64,000 bases of DNA from Salminus brasiliensis. Lineage: Eukaryota; Chordata; Actinopteri; Characiformes; Bryconidae. Below the pieces are notes generated by a model. The model searched no databases. It had not been told where the DNA came from and saw only the letters and a list, made by a program, of their open reading frames with translations. The position numbers and the translations under genes were made by a program. The stretch covers positions 25,419,709-25,483,708 of the forward strand of contig NC_132896.1 in the NCBI RefSeq assembly GCF_030463535.1, read 5' to 3'. Of this stretch, positions 49,801 to 61,220 are shown piece after piece (position 1 is the first letter of the stretch; every line of letters starts with the position of its first letter).

Positions 49801-52800
49801 GAAGTAGTTCATTTTTGGACTGTAATCGAGTGTCCTGTCTAAGGAACTGTCACTGATATCTTCTTTACTTTCATTTTCGAGTCCAAGTTCTTCAGGTTTG
49901 GTTATGAGTCCATCCGCACTTCTCCTGACCACGCTGCTTTCTTTTTTCGTGCAGTTCACCAGGACACTGGGGAAAAAGTTGAACTGCGTTTCCTCCTGAA
50001 GGACATTGGTCTTTTCCCTCATGTTGTCCTGGAAAGACTCATAGCGGATCTTTAGGGAGCACACGTCGCTGCTCAGCGTTGAATCGTCGTCATCATCAAA
50101 CATGTAGTTGTCTACATCCTCCTCGGAGAAAAGGTTCACTGAGAGCTCATTTTTGGAGCAGAGGTCCAGCAGCTCCATTTTACTCTCACTGATGAAGGAC
50201 TCAAAGTATCCCCAGTCCTGGTTTGAATTGGTGAGCAGACCTTCTTCTCCATTGCACTTGTCCAGCAGCAGGCCCTCGTACAAGTTTTTTGTTGTCTGAT
50301 CTGGGTCGCTTTCTGCTTTTTCTGCATCCTTTTTCTCCCCCAAATGAACCTTGGGTATGGGAAAGCTCAGAAGCTGATCAGACAAGAGCTGATCCCCATA
50401 ATTGCCTGTCTCGCTGGTGCTCATGCACTGCATGCTAATGTCAGAGATGGAGCAAGCGTCGTACTCCCGGTTTATGTCAGCCATTTTTAGACTGATGCTT
50501 GGCTCAGCATCTGAGGCATCCTTGGTCTCAATGACGCAACCCAGGCAGGTGCGGCTCTGCTGGATCAGGCAGTCCTCGCTCAGTCCGGAGACACCCATCG
50601 GTTCCATCATGGTGAAGGGAGGCTTGTCGCTGTCCTCTGACAGGGACCAAGAGTTTAAACTCTTGGTGACGCAGGACGGGAGGGATATGGCGTGGCTAGA
50701 GGACTCATCAGTAGGCTGCTTAGGGGCCTCGGTGAGAGTCTGTGGTGAAGGTGGACTCGGGAGGCGATACTCCCTTAACGCCAACGCCACCTTATGGCTG
50801 TCTGAACCCCCTCGTTGGACACTCAATGCAGCATCTGCAGCACCATACAGCTTCAGATTACCTCTCGGCTCACGTAACTCTAGAAAAAGAGAAACAAAAC
50901 CAATATCAGTGCTTTGTGGCGACATATGCCTAGTAATAATACACAACAACATAAAAAAGTATTTTTAACTCTCCCCTATCCTCAAAGTAAATATCAACAA
51001 TTAATTCAGTGTCATCAACAGAGGACATTCGTAGGTATGGCAGTGGTGGGAAGCTGGTTTACACAAAAAGATAGGCTTGTTTGCTTTGAATAATAAGTCC
51101 ACAGCAGCTGAGAGAGATGCGTACATACACGAGGGAAAAGACAAACCCATATGTTGGAAACAATATAACCAATACCACATCCACCTGCGCCCCTCATTAT
51201 CTGCAAGCTGTTGAATTAAGTACTAAAAACAGCAATGTACAAAACTTTACAGAAGGGAACAGAAAGTGAACTCTATACAGTGCAACACAAAACCTGATAA
51301 CTGGAAGTTGATTGCAAGTACAGAGACAAAATGATCTGTTAAAATTTATTTATATATGTTTGGGTCTTAGATGGTGAGATGCTTTGAGCCATCAACAAGC
51401 AACACCTACATATGTGTAAATAAAATAGTTGCACAGTAGGAAATAAAGCATGTTATGCTGTTTAAATAAATATTGTTTTGACTTGCGATGTAACTCACAA
51501 AGCAAAACACCTAAAATTACCTCATGACATGCTTTGAAGGCACTAATTTCAGTGTCAAATAAATACCACTGTTGCTGCCTTCAGAAAATACGCATTCCTC
51601 CCTGCCTGTTTCTCGTTGCGTTAATTTAAAATTTCCTGACAGACATTTTCGAAAAAGGATTAACGCCATAAGCAAATATATATATTTTTTTTGCTTTTCT
51701 AAAATGTTTTTTTTCCCTTTTTCTCCCAATTTGGTACTGTCAATTAACCCACCTCCTAGCACTAGCAATGCTCCCGACACTAGGAGGGTGAGGACTAAAC
51801 ACATGTCTCCTCCGATACATGTGAAGCCAGCCACTGCCTCTTTTTGAGGAAAGCGTTAGGTCCACAGCTCCACTGCACCAGCTAACAGCCTGTGCCGGCC
51901 AACACTGCTTTAAGAGTGATGATGGGAGAGAGGGTCATCTACCCACCCCTAGAGAGCGCAGCCAATTGTGCTCTCTCTTACTCTGTCTGCTGATGGCAAA
52001 GCGCTATGGCTCTGGATTTGAACTTGGGACCCTTGGGTCATTGTGGCAGCTGAGGCACTCAGACCCATACAAATCTATTTTCTATCTTTAAATCAAGTTG
52101 TACATTCAGGTCCATAAGTATTTGTACAGTGACACAATTTTGGTCAAGTCTTTCAGTCATTAGTAAGAGAAAAGTTTCTCAATTAGTATGAGGTCAAATG
52201 ACTGACTTTGACATTTAAGAACATTCTTTGGTTTCTTTTGTGGTGTGTTTTGGGTCATTGTCAATCTGTAGCTAGAAGTTTCATCCTATCAGTTTTGCAG
52301 CATCTGACTGAATCGGAGAAGAAAGTATAGCTTCACACACTCAGAGTTCATCTTTATACTTCTATTAGTAGTTACATCTTCAATAAACACCAGTAGCCCT
52401 GTTCCATTGGCAGCAGTACATGCCCATGCCATTGCAGTGCTGCCACCAAGTTTGACAGATGATATAGTTCGCTTTAGATTATGAACCCCATCTTTCTTCA
52501 TTTTATCTTGGTTTTATCTGTCTAAACAGTCTTGTTCCACATCTGGACATCACTTGGAATCAACACCAGACTGAGAACTGAGAGGGACCAGACCAGCCAC
52601 ACATGACCATGAAACTGCTTATCAGTTAATTGTCCATTTACCTTTAAGCCTGGAGGGACTATGTAAATAAATGACTGTAACTCATAAACGATTGTGCTAA
52701 TATTTAACCCTCTAAATTAAATCTGACATTCTAACCTTCAATCACATCTTGATTGCTTCATTTCAAGTCCACTGAGGTACATTACAACAAAATGAATACA

Positions 52801-55800
52801 AAATGTGTCACTGGTTAAATACTTATGGACCTGACTGTAGGTTTGTAACTAAACAATCATTATTTGAGGGATGTGTTTAGGCCCTGTATACTTTCCTGCA
52901 TAGCATAAAATGAATACATAATGATTCAAACTAGATGAGTTCATTTAAATAAATAAAGTGATGTTTGAAATATGCTTAGTAAACAATTTCCTGTCTAATG
53001 TCTAATAAATTCTCTCCTGGACACATTGTATATGCGTGTGTGTGCATACTCATGACTGGGTAGCTGTAAGGCAGTGCAGCAACAGAACAGCTGAGAAGAT
53101 AATGGTCCAGCTGAAAACAGCTTGACCGATGATAGCACCATAACCCTCCAAGCTGAAAAACTAACCAAAGCATGAATGCACACATATATGCGTATGGCCA
53201 ACAATGACAGGCGTAGTCACACTGTTTTGCAGAAGCTCTTGTAAGAATGGTAAGAGCGGCGAGACAATCACTGCCCGGGTGGGCTTGAATTGCAAAACTG
53301 TGAAAAGGTGAAAAATAAATGTTATACTTAGCAACTATGTAAAAACCTAAAGTTGTAGGACGTGCCTAAGCCTGGTTCTGGTTATCTACCACCCTGCCGA
53401 GTTTAGTTTCAACCCTGATCTAACAAACCTGCTGTAGGTAATAAGGCCTTTGGGGGGGCAGCTGAATATAGAGCCAGGTGAAAATAAAAAGAAAATAAAA
53501 GGAAAATATATATAACAAAAACGTCAGACAAATACCTTCTATATCCAGTTTTGACATTTTCCACTTTGTTTCCACAGTGTGAATGTGGAAGTTGTTCTTT
53601 ACATTGTGTCAAATGTTCATGATAAATGCACCAATGGAAAAGCTCCAAAATGACTGTAATAAAATAATAAAATCTTTTTACATTGACTTTTTAGTTAAGA
53701 AGTGACTTTCATGACTTCCAGCGTTTCCCTTTTTCCTAAAGTTGCATTTTAGAGATACAAGGTTTTATATATAATGCAGTGTCAATACCAATGCAGTGAA
53801 GACTGTTTCTTCTGGTCCCAGTAAGCACCCGAGCCACCACATTCAAGGACCAACTGCAACCGTGCTCCATGGCGTAAATAAGACATTACAATAATCAAAA
53901 CATGATACCCAAGCATAGATAATTCTCTCTGTATCCCAAATTATTTTTCTGATTTTATATATACCTCAATTGAAGATGATTGGCCTGTACCAGCTTCCTT
54001 ATATGAAAATATTATATTAAAAAAAGTTTCATTAAGAGTTCAATCCAGAGTGCATTGGACCTGAGCTATCCAGGGTGGTAGATCTCCAGGATCTAGATTA
54101 AACCCATGACCTGCCATACTGTCCCTGAATAATCTTCAAATCTCTCAAATCTGGTATTGCATTAATGTAGCATTATTGTTCTTTGCAGAGTTTTGTGTTA
54201 GCTGGCTTTGATCCAGTACAGTCACTGTGGAAAGATGTAGCACAGACACTGACACTGTTGGCACGCACATTATCAGACGTCTCTTGAGTACTGAATGTAC
54301 AAGGACGTGATCTTAGACTGGTCTAAAGCAAAAAACAGTTCTTTTATTTGATAAAAAGCATCCATAGTGTGAATTACAAGAGGCTGCAATTTGCTATCTA
54401 ATGTAACAGTTTTAGTTTTTATGTCTTGGAACAGATTTTACATGTTAGTCTAGAATCCTTAGCTGTTCCAAAAGGCAACTGCTGCTCTTTCTGCCAAGCT
54501 GTGGAGCAGAGTATCACGGGGAGTTGACAGAAGCTGACTAATTGGTTCTGACATCGGAGGGTGTGAGGGAAGTAATGTCACACTTTCCACTTGCTATCAA
54601 AAATCTGCAACATTCAGCGTGTTCTTATAAAAACAGAAAGTGTGGATTTTCAGATGGCTGTTCATTTATCCTATGCTTGATGTAGCACTCAATAGTATTC
54701 TGTCGGCAGCCACAAAAGAGCATATGGGGTAATCCTAACCATCGTTGCTATGTGTGGTGTATTATTTGCACACGCATGAACAAATTCAGATCAGAATATG
54801 ATTATGACTAATAATGAATAACTTTTGAGACTCTAGAGATTCCGATCAAGGATGCTCTCCAGGGCCAGAAGTAAAAAAGAAATAAGCAGTGTTGGTTTAG
54901 CAAAGTGATTTGGACCCAGGTTGGTGTTGGGACCCCCCGAGTCATCTGATTTCCAGTCCGTCTGCGAGTCCTGTTCCAGGTCTGGTTTCTGCCAGATAGC
55001 TCTGTGCATAAATGACCACATGCCTGCCTGTTTTGACATGGTGGAATGGAGGTCCCGGTTTGTACGCTTTGTTTCAGAGAAACAAATTTCCCCTGTATTG
55101 ATTTGAGATGAGCCAAAACAGCATGTCAATGCATCTCACAGGCTTTGTAGGCTTGTTCACTAACCATCACCCATCTTCATTTTCTTGGTGCTGTCTCAGA
55201 ATAACATTTCTGTAAAATTTCTAAAAATCTTTAAAAGATTATTTACTAATTAGCAATGGAAAACTGATCTATTAATGTTGTTGCAATAATTTAGATCTCT
55301 GTGTTTAGCATACATAGAAAGAAGTGAATAGTAGGCCTGGGCCGTATAAGGGTAATACTGTATACCGCAGTATACAGTAATGTTGACGTGTCTGATGTGT
55401 CAAATGTCTGTTCTCTGTCTATCTAGTACTCAGCAAAAAAGCACATTCCGCCATGTTCATTTAAGGGAGCCACAGGGTGGGGGAACTATGGGTGCTCATT
55501 GATTGGTGATGTCACGCTCTGAAAACAGGTGAGAAAAAATGAGGCCACTGTAGTTGCAAGTGTATTGACGCTGACTTTGACTGAAAGACAGAGCAAGGAA
55601 ACCTGGATGAAGCTTGTAAATGTACCTGAAAACAGTCGAAAACACTCCTAAGACCACTCACTGGACTTTGTCCTCACAATATATGAGACATGAGGCATCA
55701 TCTTTGCATCATAATGACAACTACAAAAGGCAAACTAGAGGCAAATCATAATGTCTAGTATTAGGACACACGCCACCATATGGTGTTTATTACAGGTTAG

Positions 55801-57498
55801 CATTAGTGACGTAACTACTTGATACTGACTCAGCTCACGTACCATTTGCACTACACTCTCTCCTGTATTCATAATGTACATCATGCATGATTTCAGAAGG
55901 ATCCTGTAGGTTTATAAACCTATATTTATACATGAATATTTATAACTTAAGTTTTTTATATTTAATAATCAAATCATAAATGATAAGATTTATAACTCTA
56001 AAATCTTATGATCAAAATGTTTTCGTTAAAATAATATATCTATTAACACATGCAAAATTGTGTAATTTTAAAGGATTAGATTTTAAGGGTGGGGGAGGGT
56101 CATTTGCTCACTATAATATTTAAGTTTTATAGGTCAATCACTACTAAGATAATGTTACTGAAATCGAAAACAAATTTTTATTTTCTTATATTTAGACTTT
56201 ACTTTCTTCACCAGCTTTCTAGCTAGTATAAATTGTCATTGTTAGCCACCAAGACAAACTTTCATTTAGTTTTTGACTGAAGTTGGTGCACAGCAAATTG
56301 ATTCTGTGGCTTTGTATAACTGCTGTGAAATCAGAGCAACCATTTGTATGAATGTTTAAATAAAATGTGTATTTTTTCTAAATATCTGTATCACACAGCA
56401 AGTGTTCCTGGAAATCAATGTAATCCTGTGGCAGCTAAATTGGATATATAATTACTGTTCTAAATAGGTAGTTTAGCCTAACAAGGTGTAACAGGTAAGC
56501 TAACACTTGAGTTAATGCTTAACATTAGATACTTGTGAGTGAAGTTTCAGGTTTCGAGAGCTTCAGCTTGTTTGTGACTAAAGAACAATTAGTAAACAAG
56601 CAAATCACACCCAAGTGAAGACATCTGGATAATACAAAGCCACGATGGACTAAAACCATTTTCTTTCATGACATTTCCACTGGTCCCCTCCTCTCTTTCC
56701 TTCCAATGCCACCACACTGAGGCACTTAAATTCCAGAGGTGTGGAGAACGGCATTGCGGGAGAGCGAGCGGTTCCTGCGCATTTGTTAAAGCAGCTGGCA
56801 GTCCAGTCCTTAATGGTCTCTGGCATTTGTGAATGGTGGCGAAAGATCAATTTATCTGTACCGGATGTTGGTAATGAGAGTCGAGTAACTGTGGGATGAT
56901 TCATCACCAACCCCCCCCCTGAAAAAAAAGGCTCCAATCCGAATCCGAATGGTGCTGTTTTTCATTTGCTGAGAGCAAGGACTTGCTCTGTTACTTATCT
57001 CTGTGATTGTGACAGAGGGGTCTGCCCACCTCGGGGCTCCAAGTCCCTCAGCCGGAGCAGAGCAGGGGTCCACTGGTGATAAACTAAAGCCTGACGGGCT
57101 CACAGGCACGGCAAAGCGGAGCTACCAGCGCTGGAGCATGCTGCCATAGGCCAAGCGAATGAGGAAACCAGTGTCCAAAGATTGGAGATTAATGCTGCAA
57201 TGTGTTAAATCCAGCTGGAATAGAGTGGAATTTCACGCCTGCTGCACTAACTCAAAAGTGGTTTCAGCTTCTTTTTTTTCTTTTTTTTTTTTTTTTTAGA
57301 AAAGGAAGATAAATACCTTGATAGAACACAAAACAGGAGTGTTGTCTTATTGCAGAATGGCAACAAGTTCAGTTGTAACAGAGTTAGAAGGTAAAACAAG
57401 ATCTCTGCAGATGTTTTCTTACCGGCCTGGTCCAGTGCATTGGACTGCGTTGAGTTCAAAGCCTGCACAATGAGACTGGAGTCTTTAAGGACATCCAT
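46852..57498 (-). CDS. nexmif: Neurite extension and migration factor (KIAA2022), complete coding region
   Basis: Coding exons in transcript order are 57423-57498 and 46852-50879, joined G|AG in phase: 4104 nt, 1367 aa. NEXMIF is a nuclear protein needed for neurite growth and neuronal migration; loss in humans causes X-linked intellectual disability and epilepsy. It has no enzymatic domain. Conserved stretches include SRTCLGC, LLSDQLLSFP, NSNQDWGYFESFISESK, LFSEEDVDNYMFDDDDD (about 275-291), YGLRAKRK, the nuclear-localisation-like CPKKRRK (480-486), KEPPVIIKYIII, VIPGGYLQTLLDASD, STDLLDISNFTPDKFRH, DVQRFMMASIEP-like and SLKLKTLKILAGT. One giant exon carrying nearly all the coding sequence is typical of this gene. 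The human protein is 1516 aa; the fish form is shorter in the middle. The coding frame ends TSFEKLR. Confidence 0.95.
51715..52075. repeat. Otophysan dispersed repeat
   Basis: TTTCTCCCAATTTGG, CTCCCGACACTAGGAGGGTG, ACATGTCTCCTCCGATACATG, GTGAAGCCAGCCACTGCCTC and TTTTTGAGGAAAGCG form a recurrent phrase set of characiform and catfish genomes. It ends in a SINE-like GATTTGAACTTGGGACC. A partial relative is at 10070-10260. Confidence 0.7.
52103..52837 (-). mobile_element. Internally deleted Tc1 element with both terminal repeats and TA duplication
   Basis: The left terminus CATTCAGGTCCATAAGTATT and the right terminus AATACTTATGGACCTGACTG are inverted repeats that extend about 38 bases. They are flanked by TA at 52101-52102 and 52838-52839, the Tc1 target duplication. 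At 735 bp it is about half the length of an intact element. The transposase part left reads minus and is incomplete. Confidence 0.88.
52289..52501 (-). pseudogene. Tc1 transposase catalytic fragment
   Basis: VKLGGSTAMAWACTAANGTG, then LLVFIEDVTTNRSIKMNSE, matches the central catalytic segment (HGGGSVMVWGC..LVFID). The N-terminal DNA-binding part and the final D34E region are absent. It lies inside 52103-52837. Confidence 0.85.
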
Positions 57499-57544
57499 CA
57501 ATGGGAGACATCAATCCATTTGTGCATCATCTCCACTGTGCCAC
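57499..57544 (-). other. nexmif: nexmif 5'UTR in the start-codon exon
   Basis: TTTCCTCAG ending at 57545 is an acceptor just upstream of the leader. At least one non-coding exon must lie further upstream (above 57545), but none could be located by sequence alone. Confidence 0.6.
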
Positions 57545-57559
57545 CTGAGGAAACACCAA

Positions 57560-58060
57560 AGAAAGAAAGTATTACCACTCACACAATTGCATACATTCTT
57601 CTGGCCATGGCCGTAGGAGGACATATTTGTGGAGGGGACACGTGTTCCCCTACCATTAAAACAATAAAACCTTCACCCCCACCCTAACTCCTATTAGTTC
57701 TAGTATGTGTTTAATGTGTGTAGGGATGTGCCGATCCCATCCAGTGACTTGGGATCAGGGGCTGATGCAGGCATTTCTTAATGGGAAGGCATTTCTTAAT
57801 GCCAGATCCAACCCGTTCCTTGGTTTTGTTGTAGTAGAGCGCCCTCTGCCGTCCTCTAGGCGCCGTTAACAGACATGATTGAAGCTGCTGCCTGCAGCAG
57901 TGAGGAACTCGAAAAGTACCCTAAATATTGTTCATCTGTTGACTCTTACTTACCTATTTAAGGTGTGGAATGGAGAGCTAGCATTAGACGCTTGATCAGG
58001 ATTTCACATGAATAATCAATAAACAGCAACAGCTATCAGTTCAAAGTGTGCATTACTATA
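57560..58060. other. Upstream of nexmif, transposon debris
   Basis: GGGGACACGTGTTCCCCTACC at about 57636 and GGATGTGCCGATCCCATCC at about 57723 are phrases of fish DNA-element families. No gene was seen. Confidence 0.4.
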
Positions 58061-58061
58061 T

Positions 58062-58097
58062 ACCCCCCCCCCCACACACACACACACACACACACAC
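58062..58097. repeat. C run and CA microsatellite
   Basis: About ten C followed by about twelve CA units, then CGCATGCA. Confidence 0.95.
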
Positions 58098-58699
58098 GCA
58101 TGCAAAATGATTTGACTGCAGTGCTTTAAAGGAACTGGGAGCTGAATGGTCAGGTAGGTCAGTCAGACTGGATTATAACACATTAAACATTGTAAAGTTT
58201 TACACAGTCATTACAAAAAAAGCTGCTACCAAACAAACTAAATGAATTTAGGATCAGGTCTGATTATATAAACTGTTCATTAAAAATACAGTGATTTTAT
58301 TTGTGTTTGCTCACGTTAATTACCAGCACATCTTACATAAGTAATATTTACAGAAATTATTTATTATTTTTTATGTGTCTAAATCAGATTTGACATCACA
58401 ACACAGAAAGTTTTATTTATTTTTTTCTGCTCATGTTGAAGGTTAATCTGTTCACACCAGCTGTGCGAGTTTCTCAGAGTAGCCTCCAGTAGGCTCACAC
58501 ACTATACAACAAGACACAGTAAGATTAATGATGAGAAATCAAGCGGAAAAAAAGAGAACATTCATCCCTGGTTGTCAGTTGCTGTAGCGTATTCACGTCT
58601 GCTGAGTTCCAGTTTTTTGGATGTAGCAGTTTTTACAATGGATATCTCAAAGCAGCTTTACAGAGATCCAGGTCCGAGCCTCTTTTGAGGGAAACACCA

Positions 58700-58872
58700 C
58701 CACCTTTCCTGTGGTAAACTAGGGTTCCATTCCCTGGCTGGGCAAGCACACTAAGCTACAATATAGAGCTACCAATAAGAGTCCTTGGGCAAGACCTGTA
58801 ACACTACAATTCCCTACCCGTGTAACATGCTTTTTATGCAAGGTGCTCCGGATGAAAGCATCGGCCAAATGC
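58700..58872 (+). repeat. SINE copy 3, 5'-truncated and diverged
   Basis: GGGTTCCATTCCCTGGCTGGG (B-box region), ACCAATAAGAGTCCTTGGGC then AAGACC, and a decayed tail GGTGCTCCGGATGAAAGCATC then GGCCAAATGC. Same family as 16291 and 20031, more diverged. Confidence 0.7.
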
Positions 58873-58991
58873 TAGTTAACTTCCAACCAGGAGGGAAGCT
58901 TATCTCCCCTAAAACAAGCGAAATCTGAAGCTATTGTTATTTTAAACAACATATTTCTACTTGGTGTTGTTCTTATGTACACATGTGACAA

Positions 58992-59772
58992 CCATAACAA
59001 TAACACCACCTCCTTGTTTCTACATTTACTGTCCATTATATCAGCTCCACTTATCATACAGGAGCACTGTGTAGTTCTATAATTACAGACTGCAGTCCAT
59101 CTGTTTCTCTGCACACGTTATTAGCCTTGCCATCTTTCACCCTGTTATTTAATGGTCAGGACCCCACAGACCACCACAGAGCAGGTAGTATTTGGGTGGT
59201 GGCTCATTCTCAGCACTGCAGTGACACAGACAGGGTGGTGGTGTGTTAGTGTGTGTTGCGCTGGTTCAGGTGGATCAAAAACAGGTGTGCTGTGTCCACT
59301 CACTGTCCACTCTAGTAGACAAGTCAGAGACAGAAGCTCATCTGTTGCTGCACATTTTGTGTTGGTCATCCTCTAGTGTCAGTCCTTCATCAGTGGTCAC
59401 AGAATGCTGCCCACAGGACGCATTTGGTTGAATAGTTCTGGTTGGTGGACTGTTCTCAGGCCAGCCGTGACGCTGAGGTGTTTAAAAACTCCAGCAGCAC
59501 TGCTACTAACACACTACTAACACACCCCCACCATGTCAGGCAGTGTCCCTGCAGTGGTGAGAATGACCCACCACTTAAATAATACCTGCTCTGTGGTGGT
59601 CCAGTGAGGTCCTGACCATTGAAGAACAGGGTGAAATGGTAAGGCAGTAGGCAGAAAAAAGGTGGATTACAGTCTGGAATTACAGAACTACAAAGTGCTC
59701 CTATATGATAAGTGGCACTGATAGAATGGGCAGTGAGTACAGAAAGAAGGAGACAGTGTTAATGTTATGGCT
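58992..59772. mobile_element. 780-bp palindromic (foldback) MITE
   Basis: The two halves are near-complete inverted copies. The outer arms CCATAACAATAACACC and GTGTTAATGTTATGG pair, and the pairing continues through CCACTTATCATACAGGAGCAC, TTTCACCCTGTT, AATGGTCAGG/CCTGACCATT and CACCACAGAGCAGGTA, to a centre near 59385. It has no coding capacity; the two opposite 74-codon frames over it are shadows. The GGTGGTGG/CACTGCAGTGACAC phrase is common in characiform and catfish genomes. Confidence 0.88.
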
Positions 59773-61030
59773 GATCTGGTAGTTAATTTGGAGGTAATTC
59801 TCCCTTTTGCATGCCGTTGTGAACATCGTGTACAGTCTCCATTTAAGCGAGTCACGAACCCAAGTAACTCACAGTATGAACTTTAAGTCTGCGAGGCGAG
59901 AAGTTCGTAAAAGAATCACAGCTACCATCACCAAGGCAACGCAATGAAACACTTTCGCTATTTTAATCTCAATTTCACATTGACATTAGAGTCGTTAACC
60001 CCTGTAAACCTAGTACGTATATATAGCTTTTAATTTATTTATTAAGTATTTATAAGTCAAGCAGTCCTGCGAGTCCACCCGCCTCCGGTATTTAGCCAAT
60101 GGGCTGAACAGACACAGACGGCTGCCGACTTGAAGAGGGGAGCTCATAGGAAGCGCAGTGCAGGACTCAGAGACTGGGTAGGGCAGAAATGAAGGATACA
60201 CACGCTTCTCCTGAGCAACTGAAATTTCCATGTCTGAGCCATTCGCCACTCTAGCACTGCAGCGAAGAGCAGAACAAAGCAGAGGGAATGGGACAGGCCA
60301 CACATCATGCCTAATGAGCAAAACGGGAAGTAGAAAAGGGAAAACGAGATAAGAGTAAAAATTGTCTTCAAAAGAAAAGATGAACCTGAGCAGGGAAGTT
60401 TATGAGCAGGGAAGTCAGCCATGAGGCTAAAATAATACAGTTTGGACTGTGCATTGCGGATGCTGTCAGTGAAGGGTAGAGGGCTGCCTGAAGCGGTAGA
60501 GAGAGAGAGAGAGAGGGCCTCTGCAGTCGAGCAGTCATGCACACGTTGTATTAAATGTCAGTTGAGAGATGTTGATTGCACAGAATAGCATCCCTCTGGC
60601 TTATGTATTCAGCTGCAGAAGAAACCAACATCCAGCAATGTTGTCCCTGTCCCCCCAGCACAGGGACACAGTCTATGATCGGGCTTGTGTTCAGTTAGCT
60701 TTCTACTCACCTTTCACAGTGTTTATTTAACCTTTGTGTAATAAAGCTTGCCAATTAAGATCCAAATCCTATTTAAATGAACTCACTCCAAACAAACCAT
60801 TCCTCAGTCTCCTCACTTCCTAGCCTTACCAACCAACCATAAAAATATACCAAATAACCATTAGCTGCTAATTTAAGGGCTGTATCAAGCATGGTCTACT
60901 GAAATCTTTTTTATAACCTGAACGTTCAGGTCAAATATACATCCAGAGCGATTTGACGTAAGGCTTTATAGAAAGCCTTGATTGCAAATAAACATTTACC
61001 TACACAAGACCATTTAAATAACTGCAGCAT
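59773..61030. other. Upstream of nexmif, no gene recognised
   Basis: Frames up to 132 codons on the minus strand (60144-60542) have no conserved motif. A CCAAT word lies at about 60096-60100, in a GC-richer patch (60060-60135). A short GA run lies at about 60500-60514. Confidence 0.45.
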
Positions 61031-61059
61031 TCAGAAGTCAACTGCGGGGCCTCGTCTCC

Positions 61060-61220
61060 AGCTCGAGGTGGAACAAAAGATGAGGGACGGCGTGGGAGGG
61101 GGGCGCCCAATTTCTCAGCGCGCCAGGCCTCATTGGGTCAGCAAGTAATTACTATGTGGTGCATGACGAGCCTTGTCTGTCAGGTGCGCAAAGTCAATGA
61201 TGCTGTTTTACATTCCTGTC
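61060..61220. other. Candidate conserved non-coding element
   Basis: High-complexity, CpG-bearing, repeat-free sequence with a TAATTA homeodomain core at 61146-61151 and a TGATGC/GCATGA pair nearby. It stands out from the AT-rich, repeat-rich flanks. Regulation of nexmif by it is inference. Confidence 0.35.

Larger units (their letters stand above)
50880..57422 (-). other. nexmif: nexmif intron between its two coding exons
   Basis: 6.5 kb bounded by GTAAGA and TTTCTAG. It contains a dispersed repeat (51715-52075) and a Tc1 element (52103-52837). The rest (52900-57400) holds no gene I can support. A palindromic GTATACCGCAGTATAC word near 55360 marks another transposon fragment. A T-rich run lies at 57270-57298. 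Confidence 0.7.

Noticed and set aside
47090-50968. Several plus- and minus-strand frames of 60-188 codons inside the nexmif giant exon
   Set aside because: Shadows of the 4-kb exon; none has domain content or splice support.
59145-59431. Opposed 74-codon frames at 59.15-59.43 kb
   Set aside because: They lie in the palindromic MITE and mirror each other.
60144-60542. 132-codon minus-strand frame with hydrophobic stretches
   Set aside because: No conserved motif, GA-microsatellite content at one end, and no splice partners.
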